Positions 43,729-52,715 of a stretch of DNA of 58,717 bases are shown piece by piece. The stretch is from positions 1 to 58,717 of the forward strand of contig NZ_MPOH02000002.1 in assembly GCF_001896135.2 (NCBI RefSeq). Direction: 5' to 3'. A program made the position numbers and the translations under genes. The notes under the pieces were generated by a model. That model ran no database searches. It had not been told where the DNA came from and worked only from the letters and a program-made list of their open reading frames with translations. How positions within the stretch are numbered: the stretch's first letter is position 1; each line of letters opens with the position of its first letter. This stretch comes from Streptomyces phaeoluteigriseus. GTDB lineage: Bacteria; Actinomycetota; Actinomycetes; Streptomycetales; Streptomycetaceae.

Positions 43729-43836
43729 CCGGTCCGGTTCGGCATACACGGCGACACTTGCGATACCGGCATCCCGGCAGGCCCGGGCCACGCGGACTGC
43801 GATCTCACCGCGGTTGGCGACGAGCACCTTGCGCAC
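43726..43836 (-). pseudogene. Acyl-CoA carboxylase alpha subunit, N-terminal fragment cut by an IS
   Basis: GTG 43836 with a GAGGGG ribosome-binding site starts [20 protein letters not shown], then [17 protein letters not shown], the invariant N-terminus of biotin carboxylases (AccA/PccA). After about 37 codons the frame passes into the IS5 transposase end. The enzyme that carboxylates biotin for the beta subunit is thus lost here. It lies 95 bp downstream of the epsilon gene in the same operon direction. Confidence 0.88.
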
Positions 43837-43931
43837 GATGGTCCATCCCCTCTGCTGGCTTGGAGGTCGGTCGAAGGAAGACAGGTCGAGGGCACGGCGA
43901 CAACGGCCGGAGCCCTCGGGAAGCGGGGCGG

Positions 43932-44201
43932 TCAGCCCTGCCAGGGACGGCGGGCGGCATCCCCTACGGGCGCCGACCGCCAGCTCAGCGGGGTGCCCGC
44001 CGCGTGCCGGGTGCCCGCCCTGCGCCAGCGCGGAGCCGGCGCCCGGCACTGCTCGGCGACGGCGGCCGCGTCGGCGCCGTACGCGGCGCGGTGGAGCAGT
44101 ACCGCGGTGAGCGCGGCCAGTTCGGCCGGGCCGGCGGTACCCCTCTCGACGCGGATCAGCGGTTCGGAGGACGCGAACGGGGCGAAGGGAGCGGTGGTCA
44201 T
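43932..44201 (-). CDS. Acyl-CoA carboxylase epsilon subunit
   Basis: An 89-aa protein starting 11 bp after the beta-subunit stop. Residues 14-40 ([20 protein letters not shown]) match the actinobacterial AccE/PccE epsilon subunits, which stabilise the alpha-beta carboxylase complex; the C-terminus includes the usual W near RSAP (LSWRSAPVG). It probably assists malonyl-CoA or methylmalonyl-CoA formation for the polyketide pathway. Confidence 0.85.
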   Translation of the reverse strand: MTTAPFAPFASSEPLIRVERGTAGPAELAALTAVLLHRAAYGADAAAVAEQCRAPAPRWRRAGTRHAAGTPLSWRSAPVGDAARRPWQG

Positions 44202-44212
44202 GCGAGGACTCC

Positions 44213-45778
44213 TCACTGGGGCGGGTTTCCGTGCTTGCGGGAGGGCAGTTCGGCGTGCTTGGCCCGGAGCATCGCCAACGACCTGATCAGCACCGCTCGC
44301 GTCTGGCGCGGGTCGATGACGTCGTCGATCAGGCCGCGTTCGGCGGCGTAGTAGGGGTGCATCAGCTCCGCCTGGTACTCGTCGATCTTCTGCCGGCGGA
44401 CCAGGTCCGGATCGTCGGAGGCGTTGATCTCCCGGCGGAAGATGACGTTGGCGGCACCCTCCGCACCCATGACCGCGATCTCGTTGGTGGGCCACGCGAA
44501 GGCGAGGTCCGCGCCGATGGAACGCGAGTCCATGACGATGTAGGCGCCGCCGTACGCCTTGCGCATGATCAGGGAGATGCGCGGCACCGTGGCGTTGCAG
44601 TACGCGTAGAGCAGCTTGGCGCCCCGCCGGATGATGCCGTTGTGCTCCTGGTCGACGCCGGGCAGGAAGCCGGGAACGTCGACCAGGGTGACCAGGGGGA
44701 TGTTGAAGGCGTCGCACAGCTGGACGAACCTGGCGGCCTTCTCCGACGACTCGATGTCGAGCACGCCGGCCATGGCGGCGGGCTGGTTGGCCACGATGCC
44801 CACGACATGCCCGTCCAGCCGGGCGAACGCCACGACGATGTTGGGCGCCCAGCCGGCGTGCACCTCGAACGACTCGCCGTCGTCGACGATCTCCTCGATG
44901 ACGGCCCGTACGTCGTACGAGCGGCTGGCGTCGGCCGGCACCAGGTCCAGCAGGGCGTCCGTGGTCCGGTCCGCGGGGTCGGCGGTCGCGACGACCGGAG
45001 ACGTCTCGCGGTTGTTGGAGGGGAGCAGCCCGAGCAGGAACCGCACGTCCTCCAGGCAGCCCTCCTCGTCGTCGTAGGCGAAGTGCGCGACGCCGCTCGT
45101 GCCGGCGTGCACGTCGGCGCCGCCGAGGCCGTTCTGGGTGATCTCCTCGCCGGTCACGGCCTTGACCACGTCCGGCCCGGTGATGAACATCTGCGAGGTC
45201 TCCCGGACCATGAACACGAAGTCGGTGAGCGCCGGGGAGTAGGCCGCGCCGCCCGCGCACGGGCCGAGCATCACGCTGATCTGCGGGATGACGCCGGAGG
45301 CGCGGGTGTTGCGCTGGAAGATGCCGCCGTAGCCGGCCAGCGCGGTGACGCCCTCCTGGATGCGGGCGCCGGCACCGTCGTTGAGGCTCACCACGGGAGC
45401 GCCGGCGGCCTCCGCCATGTCCAGGATCTTGTGGATCTTCTGGGCGTGCGCCTCGCCGAGAGCGCCGCCGAAGATCCGGAAGTCGTGCGCGTAGACGAAG
45501 ACGGTCCGGCCGTCGACGGTTCCCCAGCCGGTGACCACACCGTCCGTGTAGGGCTTCCTCGCCTCGAGGCCGAAGCTGGTCGCGCGGTGCCGGCGCAGCG
45601 GCTCGACCTCGTTGAACGACCCCTTGTCCAGAAGCAGTTCGACACGTTCCCGGGCGGTCAGTTTGCCCTTGGCGTGCTGGCGTTCGGTGGCCGCGGGGTC
45701 CGGTCCCGCCAGGACCGACTCCTTGACGGCTTCCAGTTCGTCCAGGCGTTCCTGGATCGTGTTGCCGGTGGTGGGCAT
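44213..45778 (-). CDS. Acyl-CoA carboxylase beta subunit (carboxyltransferase)
   Basis: A 521-aa protein with the crotonase-type carboxyltransferase fold of the PccB/AccB family: [20 protein letters not shown] near the N-terminus, [40 protein letters not shown] (first oxyanion region) and [20 protein letters not shown] with [15 protein letters not shown] (second). It transfers carboxyl from biotin to acetyl- or propionyl-CoA. In this cluster it presumably supplies malonyl-CoA for the type II PKS. The local alpha gene is truncated, so it must pair with an alpha subunit encoded elsewhere. Intact. Confidence 0.95.
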   Translation of the reverse strand: MPTTGNTIQERLDELEAVKESVLAGPDPAATERQHAKGKLTARERVELLLDKGSFNEVEPLRRHRATSFGLEARKPYTDGVVTGWGTVDGRTVFVYAHDFRIFGGALGEAHAQKIHKILDMAEAAGAPVVSLNDGAGARIQEGVTALAGYGGIFQRNTRASGVIPQISVMLGPCAGGAAYSPALTDFVFMVRETSQMFITGPDVVKAVTGEEITQNGLGGADVHAGTSGVAHFAYDDEEGCLEDVRFLLGLLPSNNRETSPVVATADPADRTTDALLDLVPADASRSYDVRAVIEEIVDDGESFEVHAGWAPNIVVAFARLDGHVVGIVANQPAAMAGVLDIESSEKAARFVQLCDAFNIPLVTLVDVPGFLPGVDQEHNGIIRRGAKLLYAYCNATVPRISLIMRKAYGGAYIVMDSRSIGADLAFAWPTNEIAVMGAEGAANVIFRREINASDDPDLVRRQKIDEYQAELMHPYYAAERGLIDDVIDPRQTRAVLIRSLAMLRAKHAELPSRKHGNPPQ

Positions 45779-45792
45779 GGTTTCCCCCTCCT

Positions 45793-45845
45793 TGACGAGG
45801 CGTGGCGTGGCGTGGCGAGATGTGACGAGGCGTGGAGTGGCGTGC
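45793..45845. repeat. Short direct repeats between fabD and the carboxylase gene
   Basis: GACGAGGCGTGG occurs twice, at 45793 and 45825, each followed by GTGGCGTG-type steps. It is a low-complexity intergenic duplication without assigned function. Confidence 0.5.
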
Positions 45846-45869
45846 TGTCGGCCGGCTTCGGCGTGGCGG

Positions 45870-46847
45870 TCAGACGGTGGTGACGGAACCGACGGGGCCT
45901 TCGGCCTCCGCGAGGAGTTCCAGAGCCCGTGCGACGTGGTCCCCGTCGTGCGTGGTGTGGGCGGGCACGTCCGGCGCGATCCGGCGGCACAGACCGGACA
46001 GGACCTTGCCGGGGCCGACCTCGAGGATGTGGTCCGTCCCTTCGCCGGCCAGGCGGGTCACCGACTCGGTCCACCGCACCCGTCCCGTCAGCTGGCGCCG
46101 CAGGGTGTCGACGACCTCCGCCGCGCTGGTCACCGGCGCCGCCGTCACCGCGGAGATCACCGGGACCGCCGGGTCACGGAACTCCGTGCGCAGCAGGGCC
46201 TCGGTGAACTCCTGCTCCACCGGGGCCATCAGGCTGCTGTGGAAGGGCGCGCCGACCTTCAGCGCGAGGGCACGGGTGGCGCCCGCCGCGCGTGCCGCGG
46301 TGATCAGCTCGTCCACCGCCTCGGCCTGGCCCGACACGACCGTCTGGGCGAACTCGTTGTCGTTCGCCACCTCGACGACCTGGCCGCTCAGTTCCCGCAC
46401 GGCGGCGCACAGGCCCTCCACGGTCCGCAGGTCAAGACCCATGACCGCGGCCATCCGGCCGGGCACCCGCTCGTTGACGGCGGCCATCAGCCGGCCGCGC
46501 AGCCGGACCAGCCGCAGGGCGTCGAGCCAGTCCAGGACGTCGGCGGCGACCAGTGCGGCGTACTCGCCCAGGCTGTGGCCCGCCACCAGAGTGGGGCGGA
46601 CCCCGTTGCGCAGCAGTACGTCGAGGGTGGCGACGCTGGTCAGGAGGATGGCGGGCTGGGTGACGGCCGTGTCCGCGAGGGTGTCGGCCGGGCCCTCCCA
46701 GCACAGCTCGCTGAGCGGGAGACCGAGCAGCTCGTCGGCGGGCCGGTAGTAGGCGTCGAGCAGGTGGGGCCAGCGGGTGACGAGTTCGCGGCCCATGCCG
46801 ACGCGCTGTGAACCCTGCCCCGGGAAGACGAAGGCGGTGGTGGTCAT
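45870..46847 (-). CDS. fabD: Malonyl-CoA:ACP transacylase
   Basis: A 325-aa protein. It starts TTTAFVFPGQGSQRVGMGRE. The nucleophile elbow is LVAGHSLGEYAALVAAD (GHSLGE), and KVGAPFHSSLMAPVEQEF carries the catalytic His. It loads malonyl onto the PKS ACP. Its ATG overlaps the stop of the phosphopantetheinyl transferase (ATGA). The 91-bp gap to the carboxylase gene contains a duplicated GACGAGGCGTGG stretch. Confidence 0.93.
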   Translation of the reverse strand: MTTTAFVFPGQGSQRVGMGRELVTRWPHLLDAYYRPADELLGLPLSELCWEGPADTLADTAVTQPAILLTSVATLDVLLRNGVRPTLVAGHSLGEYAALVAADVLDWLDALRLVRLRGRLMAAVNERVPGRMAAVMGLDLRTVEGLCAAVRELSGQVVEVANDNEFAQTVVSGQAEAVDELITAARAAGATRALALKVGAPFHSSLMAPVEQEFTEALLRTEFRDPAVPVISAVTAAPVTSAAEVVDTLRRQLTGRVRWTESVTRLAGEGTDHILEVGPGKVLSGLCRRIAPDVPAHTTHDGDHVARALELLAEAEGPVGSVTTV

Positions 46848-47770
46848 AGGTGTGTCTCCTTCACGCGAGTGGCCGTGGTCGGGTGCGCCGTCTCCGACGT
46901 CGTCTCCCATGTCGTCTCCGACGTCTCCGTCATCTCCGCCAGGACGCGGGCGGCGTCGGCCTCGTACAGCCACCGGGCGGGCAGCGGGCGGACCGGGCAG
47001 GGGTCGGCGGGGGTGCCCCGGACGGCGACGGCGGCCGAGTGCGCCGGACCGCCGGGCAGGTCGAGGACGGTCCAGCGCGGCGGCCTCAGCCAGCCGCCGC
47101 GCCCCGGCGTGCCCAGGTAGTCGGCGCGCGGGGGGCGTTGGAGGCCGGTTCCGATGCCTTTGAGGTAGGCCTCCTTGCGGGCCCACAACTGCCCGAAGGC
47201 GGCGCCCAGCCGGTCCTGCGGCAGGTCCTCCAGTTCGGCGCGCTCGCCGGGATGGAGCCGGGGCGCGCAGACCTGCGCGGTCCGCGCCGGGGGCGTCCGC
47301 TGGACGTCCACTCCGACCGGCACCGTGGCCACCGCCACGAGGGCCTTTCCGCCGCTGTGGGACAGCGAGAAGTGCACGGCGGGTCCGTGGCCGCGGTCGC
47401 CGGGGCCGGGCCGCAGCACGGGCCTGCCGTGCGGTCCGCCGCACCCATGGCAGGGCTCACGGCCGTACGCCACCTCCCGCGGCGCGAGCCCGAGGGTGGC
47501 CGCGAGCAGCCGGCGCAGGGCGATGTGGGCGGCGGTGTAGAGCAGGGCGTCCCGGGGCCGCAGGAACGAGGCGGCACGGGCGCGCTCCTCGGCGTCGAGT
47601 TCGTCCACGGCGAGCCGGAGTCCCGCGGCCGGCGGTGGCGGCAGCCGCACCAGCCAGAGGCCGACGGCGACACGGCCGTCCGGGCCCGCCTGCGCCGCCC
47701 GCCGGGGGGACCGGGTGCCGTGCGAGGCCGCACGTGGTGACATCGGGGGGTCCTGCCCTCGCCCCGTCAT
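46844..47770 (-). CDS. Sfp-type 4'-phosphopantetheinyl transferase
   Basis: A 308-aa protein from ATG 47770, which overlaps the stop of the transporter gene (ATGA). Family motifs are VHFSLSHSGGKALVAVATVP and VGVDVQRT (metal-binding GVD), and FGQLWARKEAYLKGIGTGL (W/FxxKEA). It transfers phosphopantetheine from CoA to the serine of carrier proteins, making holo-ACP. Its location in the PKS operon suggests dedicated activation of the cluster ACP. The C-terminus is Thr/Glu-rich. Confidence 0.92.
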   Translation of the reverse strand: MTGRGQDPPMSPRAASHGTRSPRRAAQAGPDGRVAVGLWLVRLPPPPAAGLRLAVDELDAEERARAASFLRPRDALLYTAAHIALRRLLAATLGLAPREVAYGREPCHGCGGPHGRPVLRPGPGDRGHGPAVHFSLSHSGGKALVAVATVPVGVDVQRTPPARTAQVCAPRLHPGERAELEDLPQDRLGAAFGQLWARKEAYLKGIGTGLQRPPRADYLGTPGRGGWLRPPRWTVLDLPGGPAHSAAVAVRGTPADPCPVRPLPARWLYEADAARVLAEMTETSETTWETTSETAHPTTATRVKETHL

Positions 47771-49233
47771 GACGTGCCCGGTTCGGGGGTACGCCGCGGC
47801 AGGACGCCGGTGACCGAGACGGCCAGGCCCGCCACGCCGACGGCGGTGATCAGCAGGAGCGCCGGGTGGTGGCCGGCGAGGACGTCCGCGGAGGACGCGC
47901 CCGGCCCCGGCCGGTGAGCCGACATCAGCGCGGCCACCAGGGCCAGCGTCAGCGCGGCGCCGAACTGGACGGCGGTCTGGTAGACGCCGCTCGTGCTGCC
48001 GGGTTCCCCCTTCGGGGCCGCGCTCAGCGCCTGCATGTGCAGGGCCGCGAAGCACAGGACGAAGGCCAGGCCCAGCAGCAGCAGCGTGGGCAGTACGTCG
48101 GTGGCGTACCGGGTGGGCACCGACGCGCGCAGGTACAGGGCGTAGCCGAGCGGTGGGGCCAGGGAGCCCACCGCGATCAGCCGGTGCGCCCCGAACCGCT
48201 TGACCAGCCGCCCGGAGTACGCGGCGGAGATCGTCAGCGGCAGGGCGGCGGGCAGCAGCGCCAGTCCCGTCCTGGCCGGTGACCACCCCAGCACGGTCTG
48301 GAGATGGAAGGTGAGGACGAACAGAAGCCCCAGATAGGAACCGTTCAGGGCCGCGGCACCGAACGCGGATCGCCGCAGGGCCGGTCGGGCCAGCACCCGC
48401 AGCGGCAGCAGCGGATGCGCGGCCCGCCGCTCCCTGGCCACGACCAGGGCACCCAGTGCGGCGGCGAGCGCGAATCCGATGAGGGTCCCGGGCGCGCCCC
48501 AGCCGTGTCGGGGTACGTTCCCGATCCCGTACACCAGCGCCAGCAGGGCGCCGGGCAGGCCCAGTGCGGTCGGCAGCTCGTACGGACGGCCGCCGTCCGC
48601 CCGGCCCCTGCCGGGCTGGTCCGGGACGAGACGCAGTCCGACCAGGAGCAGCACGGCGGCGACGGGTGCGGGGAAGGCGAACGTCCAGCGCCAGCTGGCC
48701 TCGGTCAGCAGCCCCGAGAGGACCAGTCCCAGGGAGAAGCCGCTCGCTCCGAAGAGGCTGTACACCGAGACGGCCCGGTCGCGGGCGGGGCCCTCCGGAA
48801 ACGTACTGGTGATGATCGCCAGTCCGGTGGGGGCGGTGAGCGCCGCGCACACCCCCTTGACCACGCGGGTGGCGATCAACAGCCACGCGGCGTCGGCCAG
48901 CGCCCCGGCCAGCGAGGCGACGGCGAAGACGGTGACGGCCGCCAGGTACACCCGGCGACGCCCCAGTCGTTCCACGAGCCGGGTGCCGAACAGGATGACA
49001 GCCCCGAAGCCCACGGCGAAGCCGCTCATGACCCAGTGCAGCGAGGCCGGGTCCGCCCCCAGGTCCCCGCCGATCGACGGGAGGGCGACCACGGCCACCG
49101 ACACCTCCAGGGCGTCGATGAGCATGTTGCCGGCCAGTACGAGCAGCAGGCCCCACTGGCGCGGGGTCCAGCGTCCGGCCCCGCCGCCCGCGCCCGGCCG
49201 GCCGGCGACCGGTGCCGCTGTCGTCGGTCCCAT
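47767..49233 (-). CDS. MFS drug-type exporter (DHA2-like)
   Basis: A 488-aa protein with about 13-14 hydrophobic segments. Motif C-like LDAL-type start (LLLVLAGNMLIDALEVSVAV), motif A between TM2 and TM3 (GTRLVERLGRRRVYLAAV) and FGASGFSLGLVLSGLLTEAS match multidrug MFS exporters used for self-resistance in antibiotic clusters. It probably exports the angucycline. It precedes the phosphopantetheinyl transferase, coupled by overlap. Confidence 0.92.
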   Translation of the reverse strand: MGPTTAAPVAGRPGAGGGAGRWTPRQWGLLLVLAGNMLIDALEVSVAVVALPSIGGDLGADPASLHWVMSGFAVGFGAVILFGTRLVERLGRRRVYLAAVTVFAVASLAGALADAAWLLIATRVVKGVCAALTAPTGLAIITSTFPEGPARDRAVSVYSLFGASGFSLGLVLSGLLTEASWRWTFAFPAPVAAVLLLVGLRLVPDQPGRGRADGGRPYELPTALGLPGALLALVYGIGNVPRHGWGAPGTLIGFALAAALGALVVARERRAAHPLLPLRVLARPALRRSAFGAAALNGSYLGLLFVLTFHLQTVLGWSPARTGLALLPAALPLTISAAYSGRLVKRFGAHRLIAVGSLAPPLGYALYLRASVPTRYATDVLPTLLLLGLAFVLCFAALHMQALSAAPKGEPGSTSGVYQTAVQFGAALTLALVAALMSAHRPGPGASSADVLAGHHPALLLITAVGVAGLAVSVTGVLPRRTPEPGTS

Positions 49234-49306
49234 GGTCGGGCCCCCCTCTCGTCTCGTCACGTCTGTCCGTCCGCCCGTCCGCCGGCTCGCCCGTCCGCCC
49301 GCCCGC

Positions 49307-51721
49307 TCAGCCGACGAGGGTGCCGCCGCTGGCGTCGACGAAGGCGCCGGTGATCCAGCGGGCGTCGTCGGACGCGAGCAGCGCGACGATGTCACCGACG
49401 TCGCGGGGTTCGCCCACCCGGTTGAAGACCGACAACTGGGCCATCTGCTCGACGACCTCCGGGATGTCGAAGACCGGGTTGCTGTTGCGGGTGATGCCCG
49501 GCGCGACGCTGTTGACCGTGATGCCGCGCGGTCCGAGGTGCTTGGCGAAGTGCAGCGCGAGCATCTCGACGGCGCCCTTGCTCATGGCGTAGGCGATCTC
49601 CTGGGGGTTGGCGACCTTGGTCAGTCCCGTGGAGATGTTGATGATGCGACCACCGTCGGGCATGATCGTCAGCGCGCGCTGGATGATGAAGAACGGTGCC
49701 TTGGCGTTGACCGCGATGACCCGGTCGAACAGTTCCGGAGTGGTGTCCTCCGGGGACACGCCCCCCATCACGCCGGCGTTGTTCACCAGGATGTTCAGGT
49801 CGGTGGCGCCGGTGCGCTCCTTGAGTCCCTGCTCGACGCCGAGGAACAGCTCGTGGACGTCTCCCGGGACGCCGAGTTCGGCCTGGACGGCGAAGGCCCG
49901 GCCGCCCTCCTTCTCGATCGTGCGGACGACGTCGTCGGCCGCCTCCTGGTTGCTGGTGTAGTGGACGGCGACGAGTGCTCCTTCGCCGGCGAGGCGCAGG
50001 GCCGTCGCCCGGCCGATTCCTCGGCTCGATCCCGTGACCAGTGCGGTCTTCCCGGTCAGCGTTCCCATCGTGGTCCTCCTGTGGTTGCCGTAGTCGGCTG
50101 ATGTGGCGGGTGTCTTGGTCGGTGTGCCGGTCGCGGCGGTGGGCCGGCCGGGTGAGGTGGCGGGAGTGGCGGCCGGGGCGCCGGGCGGGGTGCCGAACCA
50201 GCGGTGCAGGGCCGCGGTGAGTTCCGCGGTGAGTTCCGCGGTGCCGGACGTCGCCGCCCAGGCGACGTAGCCGTCCGGCCGCAGCAGGAACGCGGCGGTG
50301 TCCGTGACGCCGGCGAGATCCTCGCCGCGCCGCGGCCGGGCCGGGGCCAGGGACACCCGCCCGGTCCAGGGCCGCAGTGCGGCGGCCCACTCGGCCCGTC
50401 GACCGGTGTCGCCGGAGAGGTCGAGCAGGACGCCGTGGCCCGTCCGCAGCAGCTCGGCCACCGTGGCGCCGCCCTCCGGCGTGGTCAGGGACAGCGGGGG
50501 GAAGCGCCGGCCGAGCAGCGGATGGCCGCCGTCCCCACCACCGCCGTCCCCACCGCCGCCGTCCGCACCGCCGGTCGCGCCGTCGTAGGTGATGTCCAGG
50601 CCCGCGATCATCGCGGCGAGATGGGACCGGGCGGGCGGCAGGGAGACCAGCTCCCCGAACACCTCGCGGACGGCCTCCACTTCCGCGCCGCCCAGCAGCA
50701 GCCGGGCCTGGGCCTTGATGTTGCTCAGGACGCGGCGGCCGACCGGGTGGCGTTCGCCGTGGTAGGAGTCCAGCAGGTCCTCGCCGCCCCGGCCGGTCAC
50801 CGTCGCGGCCAGCTTCCAGCCGAGGTTGACCGCGTCCTGGAGCGCCAGGTTGAGGGCCTGCCCGCCGATCGGCATCTGCCGGTGGGCGGCGTCCCCGGCG
50901 AGCAGGACGCGGTCCCTGCGGTACTCGGTCACCTGACGGGAGGCGTCGCCGAAGGAGTTGGCCCACAGCGGGGTGCCGTGGCCGATGTCCTCGCCGGTGA
51001 CCCGGCGCCAGACTGCGGCGATCTCGCCGAAGTCCGGTTCCGCGGTGCGGGGCCGGGCCGGGCTGCCGAACTCGTGCACCATGACCCGGGTGACGCCGTC
51101 GGGCCGGCGGGCCGCGATCGCGAGCCCTCGCGGCAGCCGCTGGAAACGCCGGCCCGGGATGTCGATGCCCGCCACGTCGGCCCGCAGCAGTTCCCGCTCG
51201 GCGTCCGCGCCGGCGAAGTCGAACCCCGCCAGCCGCCGTACGGCGCTCTGTTCCCCGTCGCACCCCACGACGTACTCGGCGTGGACGCGCAGCGACCCGT
51301 CGGGGCCGAGCACCTCGGCCCCGACATGGTCGGCGGCGGTCGTCAGCCCGCGCAGCTCGTGGCCGCGCAGCACCTGCGCGCCCAGGCCGGTGCTCCACTC
51401 CCACAGGACCCGCTCGACCTCCGCCTGGAGGATCTTCCACTGTCCCGGGTGGGTGCCGGGCAGCGTCAGGTCGAGCGGGATGCCGCCGAAATGGCCCATC
51501 GGCTCGTTCGGCGGAGTGCCGAACCCGTCCAGCAGGCCCCGGGCGTCGAGCGTCTCCATGGTCCTGGCGTGCAGGGTCGAGGCCCGTGACTCGGTGGTGG
51601 GGGTCTCCAGCCGCTCCACCACGAGCACCTCGGCGCCGCCCAGCCGCAGTTCCCCGGCGAGCATGAGCCCCGCCGGGCCGGCTCCGACCACCAGGACCTG
51701 GGTGCGCAGGGTGACGGACAT
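49307..51721 (-). CDS. Fused angucycline oxygenase-reductase (PgaM/UrdM type)
   Basis: One 804-aa frame. Residues 1-about 510 are an FAD aromatic hydroxylase: VLVVGAGPAGLMLAGELRLG, EYVVGCDGEQSAVRRLAGF and LAGDAAHRQMPIGGQALNLA. It has a Gly/Asp-rich insertion (near 390). A Pro/Thr linker leads to a short-chain reductase from Met 552: TALVTGSSRGIGRATALRLA, ILVNNAGVMGG and IAYAMSKGAVEML (YxxxK). Met 552 (50068) has its own AGGAGG site 6 nt upstream, so a separate reductase can also be made. In gaudimycin/urdamycin-type pathways such proteins carry out C-12/C-12b oxygenation and C-6 ketoreduction. Start 2 nt after the aromatase stop. Confidence 0.9.
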   Translation of the reverse strand: MSVTLRTQVLVVGAGPAGLMLAGELRLGGAEVLVVERLETPTTESRASTLHARTMETLDARGLLDGFGTPPNEPMGHFGGIPLDLTLPGTHPGQWKILQAEVERVLWEWSTGLGAQVLRGHELRGLTTAADHVGAEVLGPDGSLRVHAEYVVGCDGEQSAVRRLAGFDFAGADAERELLRADVAGIDIPGRRFQRLPRGLAIAARRPDGVTRVMVHEFGSPARPRTAEPDFGEIAAVWRRVTGEDIGHGTPLWANSFGDASRQVTEYRRDRVLLAGDAAHRQMPIGGQALNLALQDAVNLGWKLAATVTGRGGEDLLDSYHGERHPVGRRVLSNIKAQARLLLGGAEVEAVREVFGELVSLPPARSHLAAMIAGLDITYDGATGGADGGGGDGGGGDGGHPLLGRRFPPLSLTTPEGGATVAELLRTGHGVLLDLSGDTGRRAEWAAALRPWTGRVSLAPARPRRGEDLAGVTDTAAFLLRPDGYVAWAATSGTAELTAELTAALHRWFGTPPGAPAATPATSPGRPTAATGTPTKTPATSADYGNHRRTTMGTLTGKTALVTGSSRGIGRATALRLAGEGALVAVHYTSNQEAADDVVRTIEKEGGRAFAVQAELGVPGDVHELFLGVEQGLKERTGATDLNILVNNAGVMGGVSPEDTTPELFDRVIAVNAKAPFFIIQRALTIMPDGGRIINISTGLTKVANPQEIAYAMSKGAVEMLALHFAKHLGPRGITVNSVAPGITRNSNPVFDIPEVVEQMAQLSVFNRVGEPRDVGDIVALLASDDARWITGAFVDASGGTLVG
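50055..50085 (-). promoter_or_regulatory. Internal ribosome-binding site for the reductase domain
   Basis: AGGAGG, 6 nt before ATG 50068, inside the fused oxygenase-reductase frame. It would permit separate translation of a 253-aa reductase, as reported for PgaM-type genes. Confidence 0.75.
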
Positions 51722-51723
51722 GG

Positions 51724-52665
51724 TCAGCGCGCCTCGGCGTGGGCCTTGGCGTGGCCCAGCGTGGCCCGGCTGTTGGTGCTCAGCGCGGTGCGGACGTACT
51801 CCCGGGCCTCGGCGACCCCGGCCTGCGGGCCCAGGATCTTGGTGATGTTCGCGGTGTTGAGGACCACGGTGTGCTGGGAGGAGGCCGTCGTGCCGTCCGC
51901 GTCCTCGGTGAAGGTCCAGTAGCCGGTGTGCAGGGTCATCAGCGCCGGCAGGGTCACCTGCTTGTAGGCGATCTTGCGGCCCTCGAGGCAGACCCGGTAG
52001 GACTTGGTCAGGTGCGTGGACCCGTCCTTGGCGCGGGTCTCCATCTCCAGCGTCTGAAGACCCGGCACCTCCTCGTCGAGACGGACGGAGGCGACATGGG
52101 GGAGGCGCTCCTGCCACAGGTTCGCCTCGTTGATGAAGTCGTACGCGTCCTTGGCCGGGCCGTCGATACGGATGCTGTCCTCGAAGGAGAACGTCACCTC
52201 CTCGGCGGCGTGGGCGAGTTCGACGTTGGTCTTCAGCGCGGACAGTTCGGACCGCGAGTTGCGGTCGACCGCCTCGTCGATCCACCTCAGGCCGTCCGGG
52301 TCGTCGTCGACGGCACGGTAGTCGTGCAGCAGACGGATCCGGGACGTGTCGGCGCCCTGCGGTTCGATGATCCAGGTGCCGCCCATGGCGGCCACCGGCG
52401 GTGTGGAGACCTCCTGGCGGAACTCGATCCGCAGGCCGGCCGGGTCCAGGACACGGCGGGAGGTCCAGTTCTTCGCCTCGCCGTTGGCGGTGGCCCAGAT
52501 GCGGATGCGCTCGGTGTCCCCCGCGCGCTCCAGGTGGTCCACGTAGATGGTCGGCGGGAAGATGCGGGGCCAGTTCTCGACCTCGGCGATCAGACGGTAG
52601 ACGGCAGCGGCCGGAGCCGAGACCGTGATCTCGTGCTCCACCTCGCGCAGGCCGGGCTGCGACAT
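51724..52665 (-). CDS. Aromatase/cyclase (didomain, ARO/CYC)
   Basis: A 313-aa protein of two START-like domains. The first has EHEITVSAPAAAVYRLIAEV and WPRIFPPTIYVDHLERAGD; the second has VTFSFEDSIRIDGPAKDAYD and FINEANLWQERLPHVASVRL. Didomain ARO/CYC enzymes form and aromatise the first ring of octaketide/decaketide chains. In angucycline clusters it is the L gene (UrdL/LanL/PgaL). It lies 50 bp after the ketoreductase. Confidence 0.93.
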   Translation of the reverse strand: MSQPGLREVEHEITVSAPAAAVYRLIAEVENWPRIFPPTIYVDHLERAGDTERIRIWATANGEAKNWTSRRVLDPAGLRIEFRQEVSTPPVAAMGGTWIIEPQGADTSRIRLLHDYRAVDDDPDGLRWIDEAVDRNSRSELSALKTNVELAHAAEEVTFSFEDSIRIDGPAKDAYDFINEANLWQERLPHVASVRLDEEVPGLQTLEMETRAKDGSTHLTKSYRVCLEGRKIAYKQVTLPALMTLHTGYWTFTEDADGTTASSQHTVVLNTANITKILGPQAGVAEAREYVRTALSTNSRATLGHAKAHAEAR

Positions 52666-52715
52666 GCTCAGGCTCCTTGGAATGGGTGCGTGGTCGGCGG
52701 ACAGGGCGGACGGGC

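Noticed and set aside
44231..45883. Long + strand open frame (550 codons) opposite the carboxylase beta gene
   Set aside because: It is the shadow of a high-GC gene: Asp/Gly/Val/Arg-rich without domains, while the - strand frame is a clear carboxyltransferase.
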